Translations under genes and position numbers: made by a program
NCBI GenBank assembly: GCA_024235395.1
Contig: JACKMK010000003.1
Location: 868,001 to 932,000, forward strand
Source: Chromatiaceae bacterium
GTDB taxonomy: Bacteria > Pseudomonadota > Gammaproteobacteria > Chromatiales > Chromatiaceae
DNA length: 64,000 bases
Reading direction: 5' to 3'
Notes under the pieces: generated by a model
The model's database searches: none
What the model saw: the letters and a program-made list of their open reading frames with translations, nothing else
What the model was told of the DNA's origin: nothing
Part shown: one piece after another, positions 17,415 to 25,522 of the stretch
Layout: every line of letters starts with the position of its first letter
Numbering within the stretch: the first letter of the stretch is position 1

Positions 17415-17653
17415 CAAGACTTGGATTCGATGAATGCCGCCAGCGAACCGACCGTCTCGAACAGTTCTGCCGAGATCTCTTCGTCGTCAACCGTCGACCC
17501 GGTCTCGTCTTCGATCGAGGCGATGATGCCGGCGATCGTCAGCGAGTTGAACTGCGGGAAATCACCGGCAATGCGTGTGTCCGGCGTCAACTCGACGTTG
17601 GTCAGCTGAAGGTTCGAGATCAGGATCTGTTTGGCCAGGGTTAAGGAATCCAT
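17414..17653 (-). CDS. Acyl carrier protein
   Basis: 79 aa, the size of a stand-alone carrier protein, acidic, with three predicted helices. F-N-S-L-T-I-A-G around residue 37 is the phosphopantetheine attachment site; the usual D-S-L is N-S-L, so Ser37 would carry the arm. D-E-T-G-S-T-V-D-D-E-E-I follows as in other carrier proteins. It would accept an acyl or aminoacyl group from the acyl-CoA ligase gene upstream and present it to the two hydrolase-fold proteins downstream. The gap of 197 bp to the ligase gene is larger than the overlap with hydrolase 2. No strong ribosome-binding site is visible before the ATG. Confidence 0.85.
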   Translation of the reverse strand: MDSLTLAKQILISNLQLTNVELTPDTRIAGDFPQFNSLTIAGIIASIEDETGSTVDDEEISAELFETVGSLAAFIESKS

Positions 17654-17850
17654 GTCTTCACTCAAGGGTTGGAGCTGTCGGAGGGGGATTTTGTCAGACC
17701 TTGGGCCCGTGCGGGGACCACAATTCGCGCGCACCGCCGTCGTGACGCCCGATGCGCCTATGAGCACTGTTGCGAGACGGGTGGCCGTTCGACATCGGTC
17801 TCGGTCGGGCCTGCGTGGCCATGCCTGTGCGACCTCGCTGGCAGGGCGCC

Positions 17851-19434
17851 TCAGGCACTGAAGTACTCGTGAAACATGCGCGTCAGTTCGGCGCGATCGA
17901 TCTTGCCGTTGGGGCTGCGCGGCAGGTCGTCGGTGACCTGGATGTGGGCCGGAATCATATAGGTCGGCAGTTCCTGCTGGCAGAACTTTCTGACTGTCGC
18001 GTCGTCCACGTCGTGTCCGTCGGCCGGATGCACCAGCAGGATGATCGCCTGGCCCAGATCCGGGTGGGGTACGCCCAGCGCAACCGCTTCCGCAGCAAAC
18101 CCCGAGGCGAAAACGACCTCTTCGACCTCGGTCGGGCTCACCCGGTAGCCCGAGGTCTTGATCATCTCGTCCTTGCGGCTGACGAAATACAGGTAGCCGT
18201 CGGCATCCATGCGCATCTGATCGCCCGACCATACCGCGATCTCGGGGATGGGGATGCCCGGCGGCTGGCCCGGGGCGGGGCGAAAACGTTCACTGGTGCG
18301 TTGCGGGTCGTTCCAGTAACCCATTGCGACCAGGGTGCCGCGGTGCACCAGTTCGCCCGGTTCGTCGGGTGCGCAGCGCGAGCCGTCTTCACGCACCACC
18401 ATCAACTCGACATTGGGCAGCGCCTTGCCGACCGATCCCGGGCGTTCGTCGATCTCTTCCGGCGAAAGGTACGATGAACGAAACGCCTCGGTCAGGCCGT
18501 ACATCTGGAAGATGCGCGTGTTGGGAAGCAGTTCCCTGAGCCGCTTGAGCGTCGTGCTGCGCGCCGCCCCACCGGACGTCGTAATGTATCTGAGCGACTG
18601 CCTTGCCTCGTCCGGCCAGTCGGCCACTGCGAGCTGGTTCCAGATCGGTGGCACGGCCGATACCCCGGTCACTGCGAACTTGGCGATCGCCTTGGGCACC
18701 TCGCGCGGGAAGAGGTAGTCCATCAGGACCACAGATCCGCCGGCCGAATAGGCCGTGGTCAACTGGCTGAGGCCGTAATCGAAGCTCAACGGCAATACCG
18801 CCAGCAGCCTGTCGTCGGCGGTCAACCCGAGGAACTCCGCAGAGCTCTTCGCGGCTTCAACCATGTTGCGGTGCGACAGCACGACACCCTTTGGCAGACC
18901 GGTGCTGCCCGACGTATACAGGATCGCCGCCATGTCCGTATCGATCCTCGGGTGGACCGGGCGCGGCGGGGTATCCATCAACGCCTGCCATGATGTGAAC
19001 CGGGTCGAGACCGTCTCTGGCAGATCGTCGGCCGCTGAGGTCAGTACCACGGTCACGAGGTCGCGGCACTCATCCAGTACCGGTGCCAGCTGTTTGGCGC
19101 GTGCACCCGAGGTGACGAGCACCCGCACATTACAGTTCTGCAGGATGTAGGCAACCTGCTGCGGCTTGAGCAGCGGATTGACCGGCACCGTGACACCGCC
19201 GGCCGCTGCGGTTCCGAACAGGCTGATGACGACCTCGAACTGCTTGGGCAGGTAGATCGCGACCCGCTCGTCGGCCGCCAGTCCGGCTGCGCAGATCGCC
19301 CGCGCGAATCGGTCAATCTGATCGCGTAGTTCGGAAAAATTCAGGGTGTCCGACTTCTGCAGGAGCGCCGGTCGCGTAGGGTGGCGGTCTGCCGAATCAG
19401 CTACCAGGTCTTGCAGCAGGCGAACATCGCGCAC
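17851..19434 (-). CDS. Acyl-CoA ligase (AMP-forming), exosortase A system-associated type
   Basis: 527 aa member of the ANL adenylating family. The ATP-binding loop is I-L-Y-T-S-G-S-T-G-L-P-K-G near residue 190. Q-M-Y-G-L-T-E-A-F, the A5 motif with the adenine-pocket residues, is at about residue 320; W-S-G-D-Q-M-R-M-D and S-R-K-D-E-M-I-K-T-S-G-Y-R mark the hinge; the C-terminal lysine is in S-P-N-G-K-I-D-R. The enzyme activates a carboxylate as its adenylate and passes it to CoA or, more likely here, to the adjacent carrier protein. The start is GTG at 19434 with GGAGG eight bases upstream. It opens the minus-strand operon ligase-carrier protein-hydrolase 2-hydrolase 1. Confidence 0.88.
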   Translation of the reverse strand: MRDVRLLQDLVADSADRHPTRPALLQKSDTLNFSELRDQIDRFARAICAAGLAADERVAIYLPKQFEVVISLFGTAAAGGVTVPVNPLLKPQQVAYILQNCNVRVLVTSGARAKQLAPVLDECRDLVTVVLTSAADDLPETVSTRFTSWQALMDTPPRPVHPRIDTDMAAILYTSGSTGLPKGVVLSHRNMVEAAKSSAEFLGLTADDRLLAVLPLSFDYGLSQLTTAYSAGGSVVLMDYLFPREVPKAIAKFAVTGVSAVPPIWNQLAVADWPDEARQSLRYITTSGGAARSTTLKRLRELLPNTRIFQMYGLTEAFRSSYLSPEEIDERPGSVGKALPNVELMVVREDGSRCAPDEPGELVHRGTLVAMGYWNDPQRTSERFRPAPGQPPGIPIPEIAVWSGDQMRMDADGYLYFVSRKDEMIKTSGYRVSPTEVEEVVFASGFAAEAVALGVPHPDLGQAIILLVHPADGHDVDDATVRKFCQQELPTYMIPAHIQVTDDLPRSPNGKIDRAELTRMFHEYFSA

Positions 19435-19897
19435 TTGGTTAGCCTCCGGGGCGGGTGATGGACATGGCTGCCGCGGACCTTGCCGGCCGCCGTCGAGCGT
19501 CTATCCGGGTGGAGTCGGCGCCGCCTTGGCGGTCGGCCGGGATGGGCATAAAACTGGCTTCCATGGACGTGGTGAATCGAATCGCTGGCGGCACCTTCGC
19601 CCGGGATTGCAGGGTCGACATGTTCGCATTGTTGGGACACATCGCCAAGAACCCGGGCCGACGAGCGGCCGGTTCCGGTAGGGCGCCGATTGCGTGTCGT
19701 CGTGGGAACCCGATGCCCAGGCGGTGTCGCCGGTTGCCGCACGATGGCTGTTGACTGTGCTTTCGCATACGAGCCGGGTGACAGCGGCAGAGGTGGACCG
19801 ATAGGTGGATTGTCGCGCACACTCGGCGTCGCATCGGTCGGTTCGGTCGGTGGCCGGGTGAAACCGGACGGACCTGTTTGAAAGGAAGGACAACTGC
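19435..19897. other. Divergent intergenic region (463 bp)
   Basis: No gene is recognisable between the divergent acyl-CoA ligase gene and the 692-aa membrane protein gene. A TTGACT hexamer at 19751-19756 could be a -35 for the membrane protein but has no convincing -10. The ribosome-binding site GGAAGGA of the membrane protein lies at the right end. Promoters of both flanking genes are expected here. Confidence 0.35.
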
Positions 19898-21976
19898 GTG
19901 GTACAGACGGGTAAAGGCGCATCGGCAGCGGGTTGCGCGTTCGATCGGTTCGCCGCGTTCTCGGTGATCTTTGTCGTCTCCCTGTATGGCCTGTGGACCC
20001 TGTATGTCTGGCTGGCACTGGCGCTGGCCTGGGACCTGAACCAATTCGGCCACTATTCGTTTGTGCTGCTGGCGGCCCCGCCGACAGCCTGGTGGCTGGC
20101 CCGCAAGGCGGTGCCGGTGGCGTTGGAAGCAGACCTCCAGCGGTTTTCCACGGGACACATCCGATGGCCAGGCAACCGGCTGCTGGGTGCGGTGTCACTG
20201 TTGCTTGCCGGGGGGGGGCTGCTGGGTGCGCTGGCCCTGGTCGTTGCGCGTACCCAGGGCGACTTCGGCCTTCCGTGGTCGTTACTGTTCGTCTCGGTGC
20301 TGGCCGCGGCGTATTTCGCGGCCGCGCATGCTGCTGGTCCGGGCGGGGGCCAGGCGGCGCCTGGGCGCGCCGACTACCTCAGTTTCGTCGTGTACGCGGT
20401 TGTCGCTTTGAGCTGCGCCCTGCTGTATCTGTTTTCGAATGCGACCAATGCCGACGACACGCATTTCCTCGGTGCCGCCCGCGCGGTGTTGTCGTATCCG
20501 GACCTGCCGCTGTTTTCACAGGACGGGATCTTCGATATTCCGGGCACCGACAACTACATCTTCCGCCTGAACAAGGGTCAGTCCTGGGAACTGCTGGCGG
20601 CCTACCTCGCCTGGATCGGGGCAGCGGACCTGCTGTCTGCCTACTATCTCTGGCTGCCGCTGTCGTTCGTGGTCCTGATTCCGCTGGCAATGTATCTGGT
20701 GGGCTACCGGTATTTCGGGCTTTCCACCTGGGTAGGCATCGCCCTGGCGATTGTGTTTCTGGTGTCCTGGGGGGTCTACAACCACTCCAACGGGATGTTC
20801 TTCCTGCCACGCTTCTTCCAGGGCAAGGGCGTCTTCGTCACGGTCATGGTGCCGGTGCTGTATTGGTTGGTCCGCGGGTACCTGCATTCCCTGCGGCCGC
20901 TGTTGGCAGGCCTGGTGTGTCTCGCGCTGATTGCGTCCGGCGGTCTGACGTCGACGGCGCTGTATCTGGCGCTGGCGGTGGTGGGTGTCGCTTACCTGAG
21001 CTTCGTCCCGGTGCGTTGGCGGAATATTCTGCAGGGAGGGATCGGCCTCGCGTTCGCCTCGGTGCCGAGCCTGGCGATGACCGCATGGTCGCTGGTCGGC
21101 ATCGTCGCGATGCGCGAGCTGCCCCGCGCGTCCCTCGGCAACAGCCAGGCGAACGACAACACCTCGATCTACTGGTTCTTCGGCGATGGCACCCATCTGG
21201 CCATCGTCCTGGTGCTGACCTGGCTGGGTTTCGCGGTGTTCGCACTGATGCGGGAACAGCGCGCGGGGGCCCTGGAGTTGACCCGCTGGTGGCTGGTGCT
21301 GGTCGCGTTGGCGTTGAACGATCCGCTCTCGGAATGGCTCGCATCACTGACCGGCATATCCAACGTTCGCTGGCGCTGGCATTGGGTGATGCCGGTAGGA
21401 CTGGTGGTGATGCTGGTCGGTGCAGGTGCCTTTCGTCTGCTCGTGCAACGTCCGAGCCGTGGCGAAGGCGTTTGGTTGCGCCTGGCCCGCCGTTCGCTGG
21501 TCGTGGTGCCGTTTTTCATCTTGGCCTTTGCGTTGCAGAGCCTTGGATCGACCGCGAAACGCCTTGCATCGGAGCCGGTGGTCCACAAGCTGAATCCGGA
21601 CGCCCTGGCAATGGCATCGGCGCTACGCGATCGGTTTCCGACGGCTTTGGCATTGGTGGACCTCAGGGTCGCGGAGATCCTGCCCATGCTCGACTGGGGG
21701 GGCAGGCTCATCGCCTCCAGGGAGTTGTATTGGGCGCATCCTTATTTCGCCGGCGACGAGGCGCACGATCGCGCCCGCTTGCAGGATCTGGTCGATCGCG
21801 CAGAGGCCTGGTCAGCGGATGACAAGGCATTCCTGAGCGCGGAGATCGATCAGCGGGGGATCGACGTGATAGTGCTGGATGCCGGGTCGGCGCACGCCGA
21901 CGGCGCCGTACACGATCTGGCCTCGCTGTCCTGGACCTGCGCACCCGAGGGGGTCTGGGCCGTGTGCACCCACTGA
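19898..21976 (+). CDS. Large polytopic membrane protein of unknown function
   Basis: 692 aa with about twelve to fourteen hydrophobic segments and a soluble C-terminal tail of roughly 120 residues. After the third or fourth helix a loop contains N-A-D-D-T-H-F-L-G-A and N-K-G-Q-S-W-E-L-L, acidic and aromatic residues placed as in GT-C-type glycosyltransferases, though I cannot match a named family. The C-terminal part has V-D-L-R-V-A-E-I-L and I-D-V-I-V-L-D-A-G-S. The start is GTG at 19898, supported by GGAAGGA nine bases upstream. It is divergent from the acyl-CoA ligase operon. A role in glycan transfer at the periplasmic side is a guess from topology and neighbours. Confidence 0.6.
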   Translation: MVQTGKGASAAGCAFDRFAAFSVIFVVSLYGLWTLYVWLALALAWDLNQFGHYSFVLLAAPPTAWWLARKAVPVALEADLQRFSTGHIRWPGNRLLGAVSLLLAGGGLLGALALVVARTQGDFGLPWSLLFVSVLAAAYFAAAHAAGPGGGQAAPGRADYLSFVVYAVVALSCALLYLFSNATNADDTHFLGAARAVLSYPDLPLFSQDGIFDIPGTDNYIFRLNKGQSWELLAAYLAWIGAADLLSAYYLWLPLSFVVLIPLAMYLVGYRYFGLSTWVGIALAIVFLVSWGVYNHSNGMFFLPRFFQGKGVFVTVMVPVLYWLVRGYLHSLRPLLAGLVCLALIASGGLTSTALYLALAVVGVAYLSFVPVRWRNILQGGIGLAFASVPSLAMTAWSLVGIVAMRELPRASLGNSQANDNTSIYWFFGDGTHLAIVLVLTWLGFAVFALMREQRAGALELTRWWLVLVALALNDPLSEWLASLTGISNVRWRWHWVMPVGLVVMLVGAGAFRLLVQRPSRGEGVWLRLARRSLVVVPFFILAFALQSLGSTAKRLASEPVVHKLNPDALAMASALRDRFPTALALVDLRVAEILPMLDWGGRLIASRELYWAHPYFAGDEAHDRARLQDLVDRAEAWSADDKAFLSAEIDQRGIDVIVLDAGSAHADGAVHDLASLSWTCAPEGVWAVCTH

Positions 21977-22046
21977 GGACCCGCCTCGTGCGACGCGACG
22001 AACCGTGTCCATCCGGGCGGCAGCCCTTCCCGGCAGTGCCCGCGGT

Positions 22047-22688
22047 TTACGCGTCGGGCAGACATACCCCTGTTCCGCCGAGCCCGCAGTAGCCGCCGGG
22101 GTTCTTCGCCAGGTACTGCTGATGGTAGGACTCGGCATAGTAGAACGTCGGTGCGTCCAGAATCTCGGTTGAGATGCGCGACAGGCCGCGCTGCTCCAGA
22201 GCGGACTGATAGCGCTCAAGGCTGTGCTCTGCAAGTGCCCGCTGGTCGGCGGAAAAGACATAGATGCCGGAACGATACTGGGTCCCGACATCGTTGCCCT
22301 GGCGCATCCCCTGGGTTGGGTCGTGTGCCTCCCAGAACGTCTTCAGCAACCGTGCGTAGTCGATGTGTTCCGGATCGAACACCACCAGCACGACCTCGTT
22401 GTGTCCGGTCAGGCCGGTGCAGACTTCGTCATAGGTCGGATTCGGTGTGTATCCGCCGGCGTAGCCGACTGCGGTCGTGAAAACGCCACCGAGCTTCCAG
22501 AAGGTGCGTTCGGCGCCCCAGAAACAGCCCAGCCCGAATATGGCTTGCTGCATCCCTTCAGGAAACGGCGGTTTGATCGGATGTCCGTTGACGAAATGCC
22601 GGTCGTCGACCGGCAGCGGATCCGCACGTCCCGGCAGTGCGTCCTTCGGGCCCGGCATTTCGGTCGATTTCTTGTGCATCCACAACAT
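22047..22688 (-). CDS. msrA: Peptide-methionine (S)-S-oxide reductase
   Basis: 213 aa, matching the usual long bacterial MsrA. The catalytic motif G-L-G-C-F-W-G-A-E-R contains the active-site Cys; V-G-Y-A-G-G, T-G-H-N-E-V-V and Y-R-S-G-I-Y follow in order, and C-terminal cysteines (G-G-Y-C-G-L-G-G-T-G-V-C) fit the resolving residues. The enzyme reduces methionine-S-sulfoxide in proteins with thioredoxin. A longer frame reaches 22775, but the ATG at 22688 with a GGGGGTG site upstream gives the family length. No signal peptide is seen, so it is cytoplasmic. It lies downstream of the vanZ-like gene on the same strand. Confidence 0.93.
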   Translation of the reverse strand: MLWMHKKSTEMPGPKDALPGRADPLPVDDRHFVNGHPIKPPFPEGMQQAIFGLGCFWGAERTFWKLGGVFTTAVGYAGGYTPNPTYDEVCTGLTGHNEVVLVVFDPEHIDYARLLKTFWEAHDPTQGMRQGNDVGTQYRSGIYVFSADQRALAEHSLERYQSALEQRGLSRISTEILDAPTFYYAESYHQQYLAKNPGGYCGLGGTGVCLPDA

Positions 22689-22790
22689 CGTCACCCCCGT
22701 CTGTCGCGTATCCAGGGCCCGTTCAATGCGGGCCAGGTTGGGGAATTCTGCGCGCCAAGGGGCGGTCCAAGGCACTACATCGCCTGGGGT

Positions 22791-23156
22791 TTAGCGGATA
22801 CCCCGGCGCCTCAGCAACGGCAGCAGAAACAGGCCGTAGAGCAACAGGCCCAGGGCGTTGGCGACCAGGTCCGCGGTGCTGAACATCCGCGTGGCGATCT
22901 GGGTCTGCAGCAGCTCGATGGACAGGCCATACCCCAACAGCGCGCCCCATTTGGTTGCATCGAAGCCACGTGCGGGCCAGCTCGCGTCGGCGAGAAACGC
23001 GAGTAGCAGGTAACTGGCCAGATGGGCCCATTTGTCGGCCTGCGGGATCGGGGGCAGGGCCACCGGCCGGGGATTCAGGGCCAGCCAGGTCGCGGTCAGC
23101 AGTGCGAGTCCGAGCAGGATGCGAAAACCCGCCGAGTCGCAACGCGATATCGCCAT
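22791..23156 (-). CDS. VanZ-like small membrane protein
   Basis: 121 aa with four predicted membrane helices. A-D-K-W-A-H-L-A-S-Y-L-L-L-A-F between helices one and two is the characteristic D-K-x-x-H segment of the VanZ-like family, and S-I-E-L-L-Q-T and F-S-T-A-D-L-V-A-N-A-L-G follow as in that family. Its ATG overlaps the purD stop codon by one base (TGATG), so translation is probably coupled to purD. The family is named for a teicoplanin-resistance protein, but most members, including this one in a Gram-negative genome, have no known function. Confidence 0.8.
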   Translation of the reverse strand: MAISRCDSAGFRILLGLALLTATWLALNPRPVALPPIPQADKWAHLASYLLLAFLADASWPARGFDATKWGALLGYGLSIELLQTQIATRMFSTADLVANALGLLLYGLFLLPLLRRRGIR

Positions 23157-24445
23157 CAGCCGGTGCGTTCACGGGCGATCGCCCGGAAACCGATGTCGTG
23201 CCGATAGAACATGCCGTGCCAATCGATCTGGCGCGCCAGGGTATAGGCCGCGGCCTGGGCGTCGGCGACATGATCACCGAGTGCGGTGGCACACAACACG
23301 CGTCCTCCGGCAGTTACCACCTCGCCGTCACGCTCGGCCGTCCCCGCGTGGAACACCTTGCGGTCCGGCATCTCGGCCGTGGGCAGGCCGATGATGCGGT
23401 CGCCTTTTGCGTAGCTGCCGGGATAGCCGCCGGCCGCCAACACCACGCCAACGGCACTCCGCGGGTCCCAGTCGGCCTTCTCGGTATCCAGGGTTCCGTC
23501 GATCGCGGCGAGGCAGTGCGCCACCAGGTCGGAACGCAGGCGCAACATGATCGGCTGGGTTTCGGGATCGCCGAACCGGCAGTTGTACTCGATTACCTTT
23601 GGTACGCCGTCCGGGGTGATCATCAGGCCGGCATACAGAAAGCCGGTATAAGGCAGTCCCTCGTCCGCCATGCCGCGCACGGTCGGCATGATCACCTGGT
23701 CCATGATGCGTTCGTAGACCGTGTCGGTCACCACCGGTGCCGGCGAGTAGGCGCCCATGCCGCCGGTATTGGGCCCGGTGTCCCCATCGCCCACCCGCTT
23801 GTGATCCTGGCTGGTGGCCATAGGCAATACATGTCGGCCGTCGGCCATCACGATGAAACTCGCCTCTTCGCCCTCGAGGTACTCCTCGATCACCACGCGG
23901 TGCCCGGCCTCGCCGAACGCGTTGCCGGCGAGCATGTCTCGTACCGCGGACTCCGCTGTCGCCATGTCCATTGCGACGATCACCCCCTTGCCGGCGGCGA
24001 GTCCGTCAGCCTTGACGACGATCGGTGCACCCTGTTCCCGCAGATAGGCGAGTGCGGCATCCAGGTCGGTGAAGGTGCGATACGCAGCCGTCGGGATACC
24101 GTGCCGGGCGAGGAAGTCTTTGGTGAACGACTTCGAGCCCTCGAGCTGTGCGGCGCCCTGGCCGGGGCCGAAGCACTTGAGGCCGGCCGCGGTGAAGGCG
24201 TCCACTACACCAAGCACCAGGGGTGCCTCCGGGCCAACGATCGTGAGCCCGACGGCTTGCTCGCGTGCGAACGCGACCAGTTGATCGATGTCTTCGGCGT
24301 CGATTGCGACGTTGCGCAACTTGGCTTCACGTGCTGTCCCGGCGTTTCCGGGGGCGACAAAGACCTGGTCTGCCAAGGGTGACTGCGCGGCCTTCCAGGC
24401 GAGCGCGTGTTCGCGGCCGCCGCCGCCGATAATCAGGATATTCAT
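23156..24445 (-). CDS. purD: Phosphoribosylamine-glycine ligase
   Basis: 429 aa, the standard length. The N-terminus I-I-G-G-G-G-R-E-H-A-L-A-W is the GARS N-domain loop, and the ATP-grasp part shows V-V-K-A-D-G-L-A-A-G-K-G-V, E-E-Y-L-E-G-E-E-A-S-F and Y-N-C-R-F-G-D-P-E-T-Q. It ligates glycine to phosphoribosylamine with ATP to form GAR, the second step of purine synthesis. purH lies about 1 kb upstream on the same strand, with a small Cys-rich gene and a divergent HNH/ATL pair inserted between. It overlaps the VanZ-like gene by one base. Confidence 0.96.
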   Translation of the reverse strand: MNILIIGGGGREHALAWKAAQSPLADQVFVAPGNAGTAREAKLRNVAIDAEDIDQLVAFAREQAVGLTIVGPEAPLVLGVVDAFTAAGLKCFGPGQGAAQLEGSKSFTKDFLARHGIPTAAYRTFTDLDAALAYLREQGAPIVVKADGLAAGKGVIVAMDMATAESAVRDMLAGNAFGEAGHRVVIEEYLEGEEASFIVMADGRHVLPMATSQDHKRVGDGDTGPNTGGMGAYSPAPVVTDTVYERIMDQVIMPTVRGMADEGLPYTGFLYAGLMITPDGVPKVIEYNCRFGDPETQPIMLRLRSDLVAHCLAAIDGTLDTEKADWDPRSAVGVVLAAGGYPGSYAKGDRIIGLPTAEMPDRKVFHAGTAERDGEVVTAGGRVLCATALGDHVADAQAAAYTLARQIDWHGMFYRHDIGFRAIARERTG

Positions 24446-24487
24446 CAGATGGGTCGTTCGGTAGTCAGTACGGTGCAGCGCGACATT

Positions 24488-24778
24488 CTACCCGGCATCG
24501 CCCGGTTCCGGGGTACGCATGAGGTCGGCCTTCTCGAGCACCCGCGCGATCTTCCGACTGGTACGCAGCAACTGCGACAGTTCCGCCAGGCCGGGCCGTT
24601 CTCCGGCGGTGATCCGCTGTTCCCAGGTCTCGATTTCGGTCGCCAGAAACTCAAGCAGCTTCAGGGAGCAGCCCTCGCACGGTCCCGCGCAGACCTGCGC
24701 CTGAGGCCGGTCGAACGGAAAGGTTGCGCGGATCTGTGCGATCAGCTGCTGCATCGCGGTGGCGCTGTCGGGTTTCAT
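24488..24778 (-). CDS. Small conserved-looking Cys-rich protein of unknown function
   Basis: 96 aa, mostly helical and without membrane segments. The feature that stands out is C-A-G-P-C-E-G-C near residue 30, a CX3CX2C cluster able to bind a metal or Fe-S centre, followed by helical L-K-L-L-E-F-L-A-T-E-I. The chain is far too short to be a radical SAM enzyme despite the identical spacing. The frame is open over the whole gene with codon use like its neighbours, and it is placed 42 bp before purD on the same strand, so I regard it as real. No function can be assigned. Confidence 0.65.
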   Translation of the reverse strand: MKPDSATAMQQLIAQIRATFPFDRPQAQVCAGPCEGCSLKLLEFLATEIETWEQRITAGERPGLAELSQLLRTSRKIARVLEKADLMRTPEPGDAG

Positions 24779-24842
24779 GCCGTGCTCGGTTCAGGGTTGA
24801 CGGCCAAGGTCCGTCCCATGCTGCCGCTGGCCGTCCGGGGAT

Positions 24843-25145
24843 TCAAGCGCCGGCGTTGGACTCGCGCTGCTTGCGTACCCATTGCACATGGCGCCGTATC
24901 GCCGGGTCGGCACGCAGTGCCGTCAGCGAGCACAGGCGCCTGGCGAGCGTCATTTCATCGTACAGCCGGTGCAGTCCTGTGTGGCAGAGGCGGCATACCT
25001 CGATTCCGGCGGACAGCGCCTGCCGATCGAAATGCTTGCGAAAATAGGTACGTCGGTGGACCTTGCGCGGCACCAGGTGGTGGAATGTGAGTTCAGTGCG
25101 GCGGCCGCAGAGACTGCAGCAGCCGTTGTCGCCAGACCTGCTCAT
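24843..25145 (-). CDS. Small HNH endonuclease-type protein
   Basis: 100 aa. C-S-L-C-G-R-R-T-E-L-T-F-H-H-L-V-P-R near the N-terminus and C-R-L-C-H-T-G-L-H in the middle form two CxxC zinc knuckles around an H-H/H pair, the layout of HNH nucleases with a structural zinc. The ATG at 25145 starts just before the first knuckle; the frame continues upstream without conserved content. Small stand-alone HNH proteins of this kind are common in Gammaproteobacteria and uncharacterised. It is head-to-head with the alkyltransferase-like gene, with only 39 bp between start codons, so the two share a very short promoter region. Confidence 0.78.
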   Translation of the reverse strand: MSRSGDNGCCSLCGRRTELTFHHLVPRKVHRRTYFRKHFDRQALSAGIEVCRLCHTGLHRLYDEMTLARRLCSLTALRADPAIRRHVQWVRKQRESNAGA

Positions 25146-25184
25146 GCCCGGATACTGGGCCGGGCGGGGGACAGGATCAAGCAC

Positions 25185-25499
25185 GTGAGCGATGTGCACC
25201 TTCAACTGTACGCCTGGCTCGCCCGGGTTCCGCCGGCGACGGTGGTCACCTACGGCCAGTTGGCGAAGCTCATCGGTCGCCCGAACGGCGCACGCTGGGT
25301 GGGGCGGCAGCTGGGCAGCCTGCCGGCGGGTTCGGTGCTGCCTTGGCACCGCGTGGTCAATGCGCGGGGCTGTTCGAGTCTGCCGCTCGATGCACGCGGT
25401 TGGAACCGCCAGCTACGCCTGCTGCAACGCGAGGGTGTGCAGGTGGTCAATGGTCGGATCCCGCTCAACCGCTATCGGTGGGATCCGTTTGCCGGTTGA
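25185..25499 (+). CDS. Alkyltransferase-like (ATL) DNA-lesion-binding protein
   Basis: 104 aa, the size of a free-standing C-terminal domain of O6-methylguanine-DNA methyltransferase. The helix-turn-helix contains V-V-T-Y-G-Q-L-A-K-L-I-G-R-P and the arginine finger R-W-V-G-R-Q-L. The active-site P-C-H-R is replaced by P-W-H-R, with Trp instead of the alkyl-accepting Cys, which defines ATL proteins: they bind O6-alkylguanine without repairing it and hand it to nucleotide excision repair. The start is GTG at 25185 with AGGA eight bases upstream; the frame extends further upstream antisense to the HNH gene, but that part is not protein-like. Confidence 0.88.
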   Translation: MSDVHLQLYAWLARVPPATVVTYGQLAKLIGRPNGARWVGRQLGSLPAGSVLPWHRVVNARGCSSLPLDARGWNRQLRLLQREGVQVVNGRIPLNRYRWDPFAG

Positions 25500-25522
25500 G
25501 CGGCGCCTTCGCCTGTGGATGC

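Noticed and set aside
19898..21976. Exosortase identity for the 692-aa membrane protein
   Set aside because: Exosortases are about 300 aa with conserved Cys, Arg and His in set positions; this protein is much longer and lacks that pattern.
24488..24778. Radical SAM enzyme suggested by CX3CX2C
   Set aside because: The protein has 96 residues, far too short for the radical SAM barrel.
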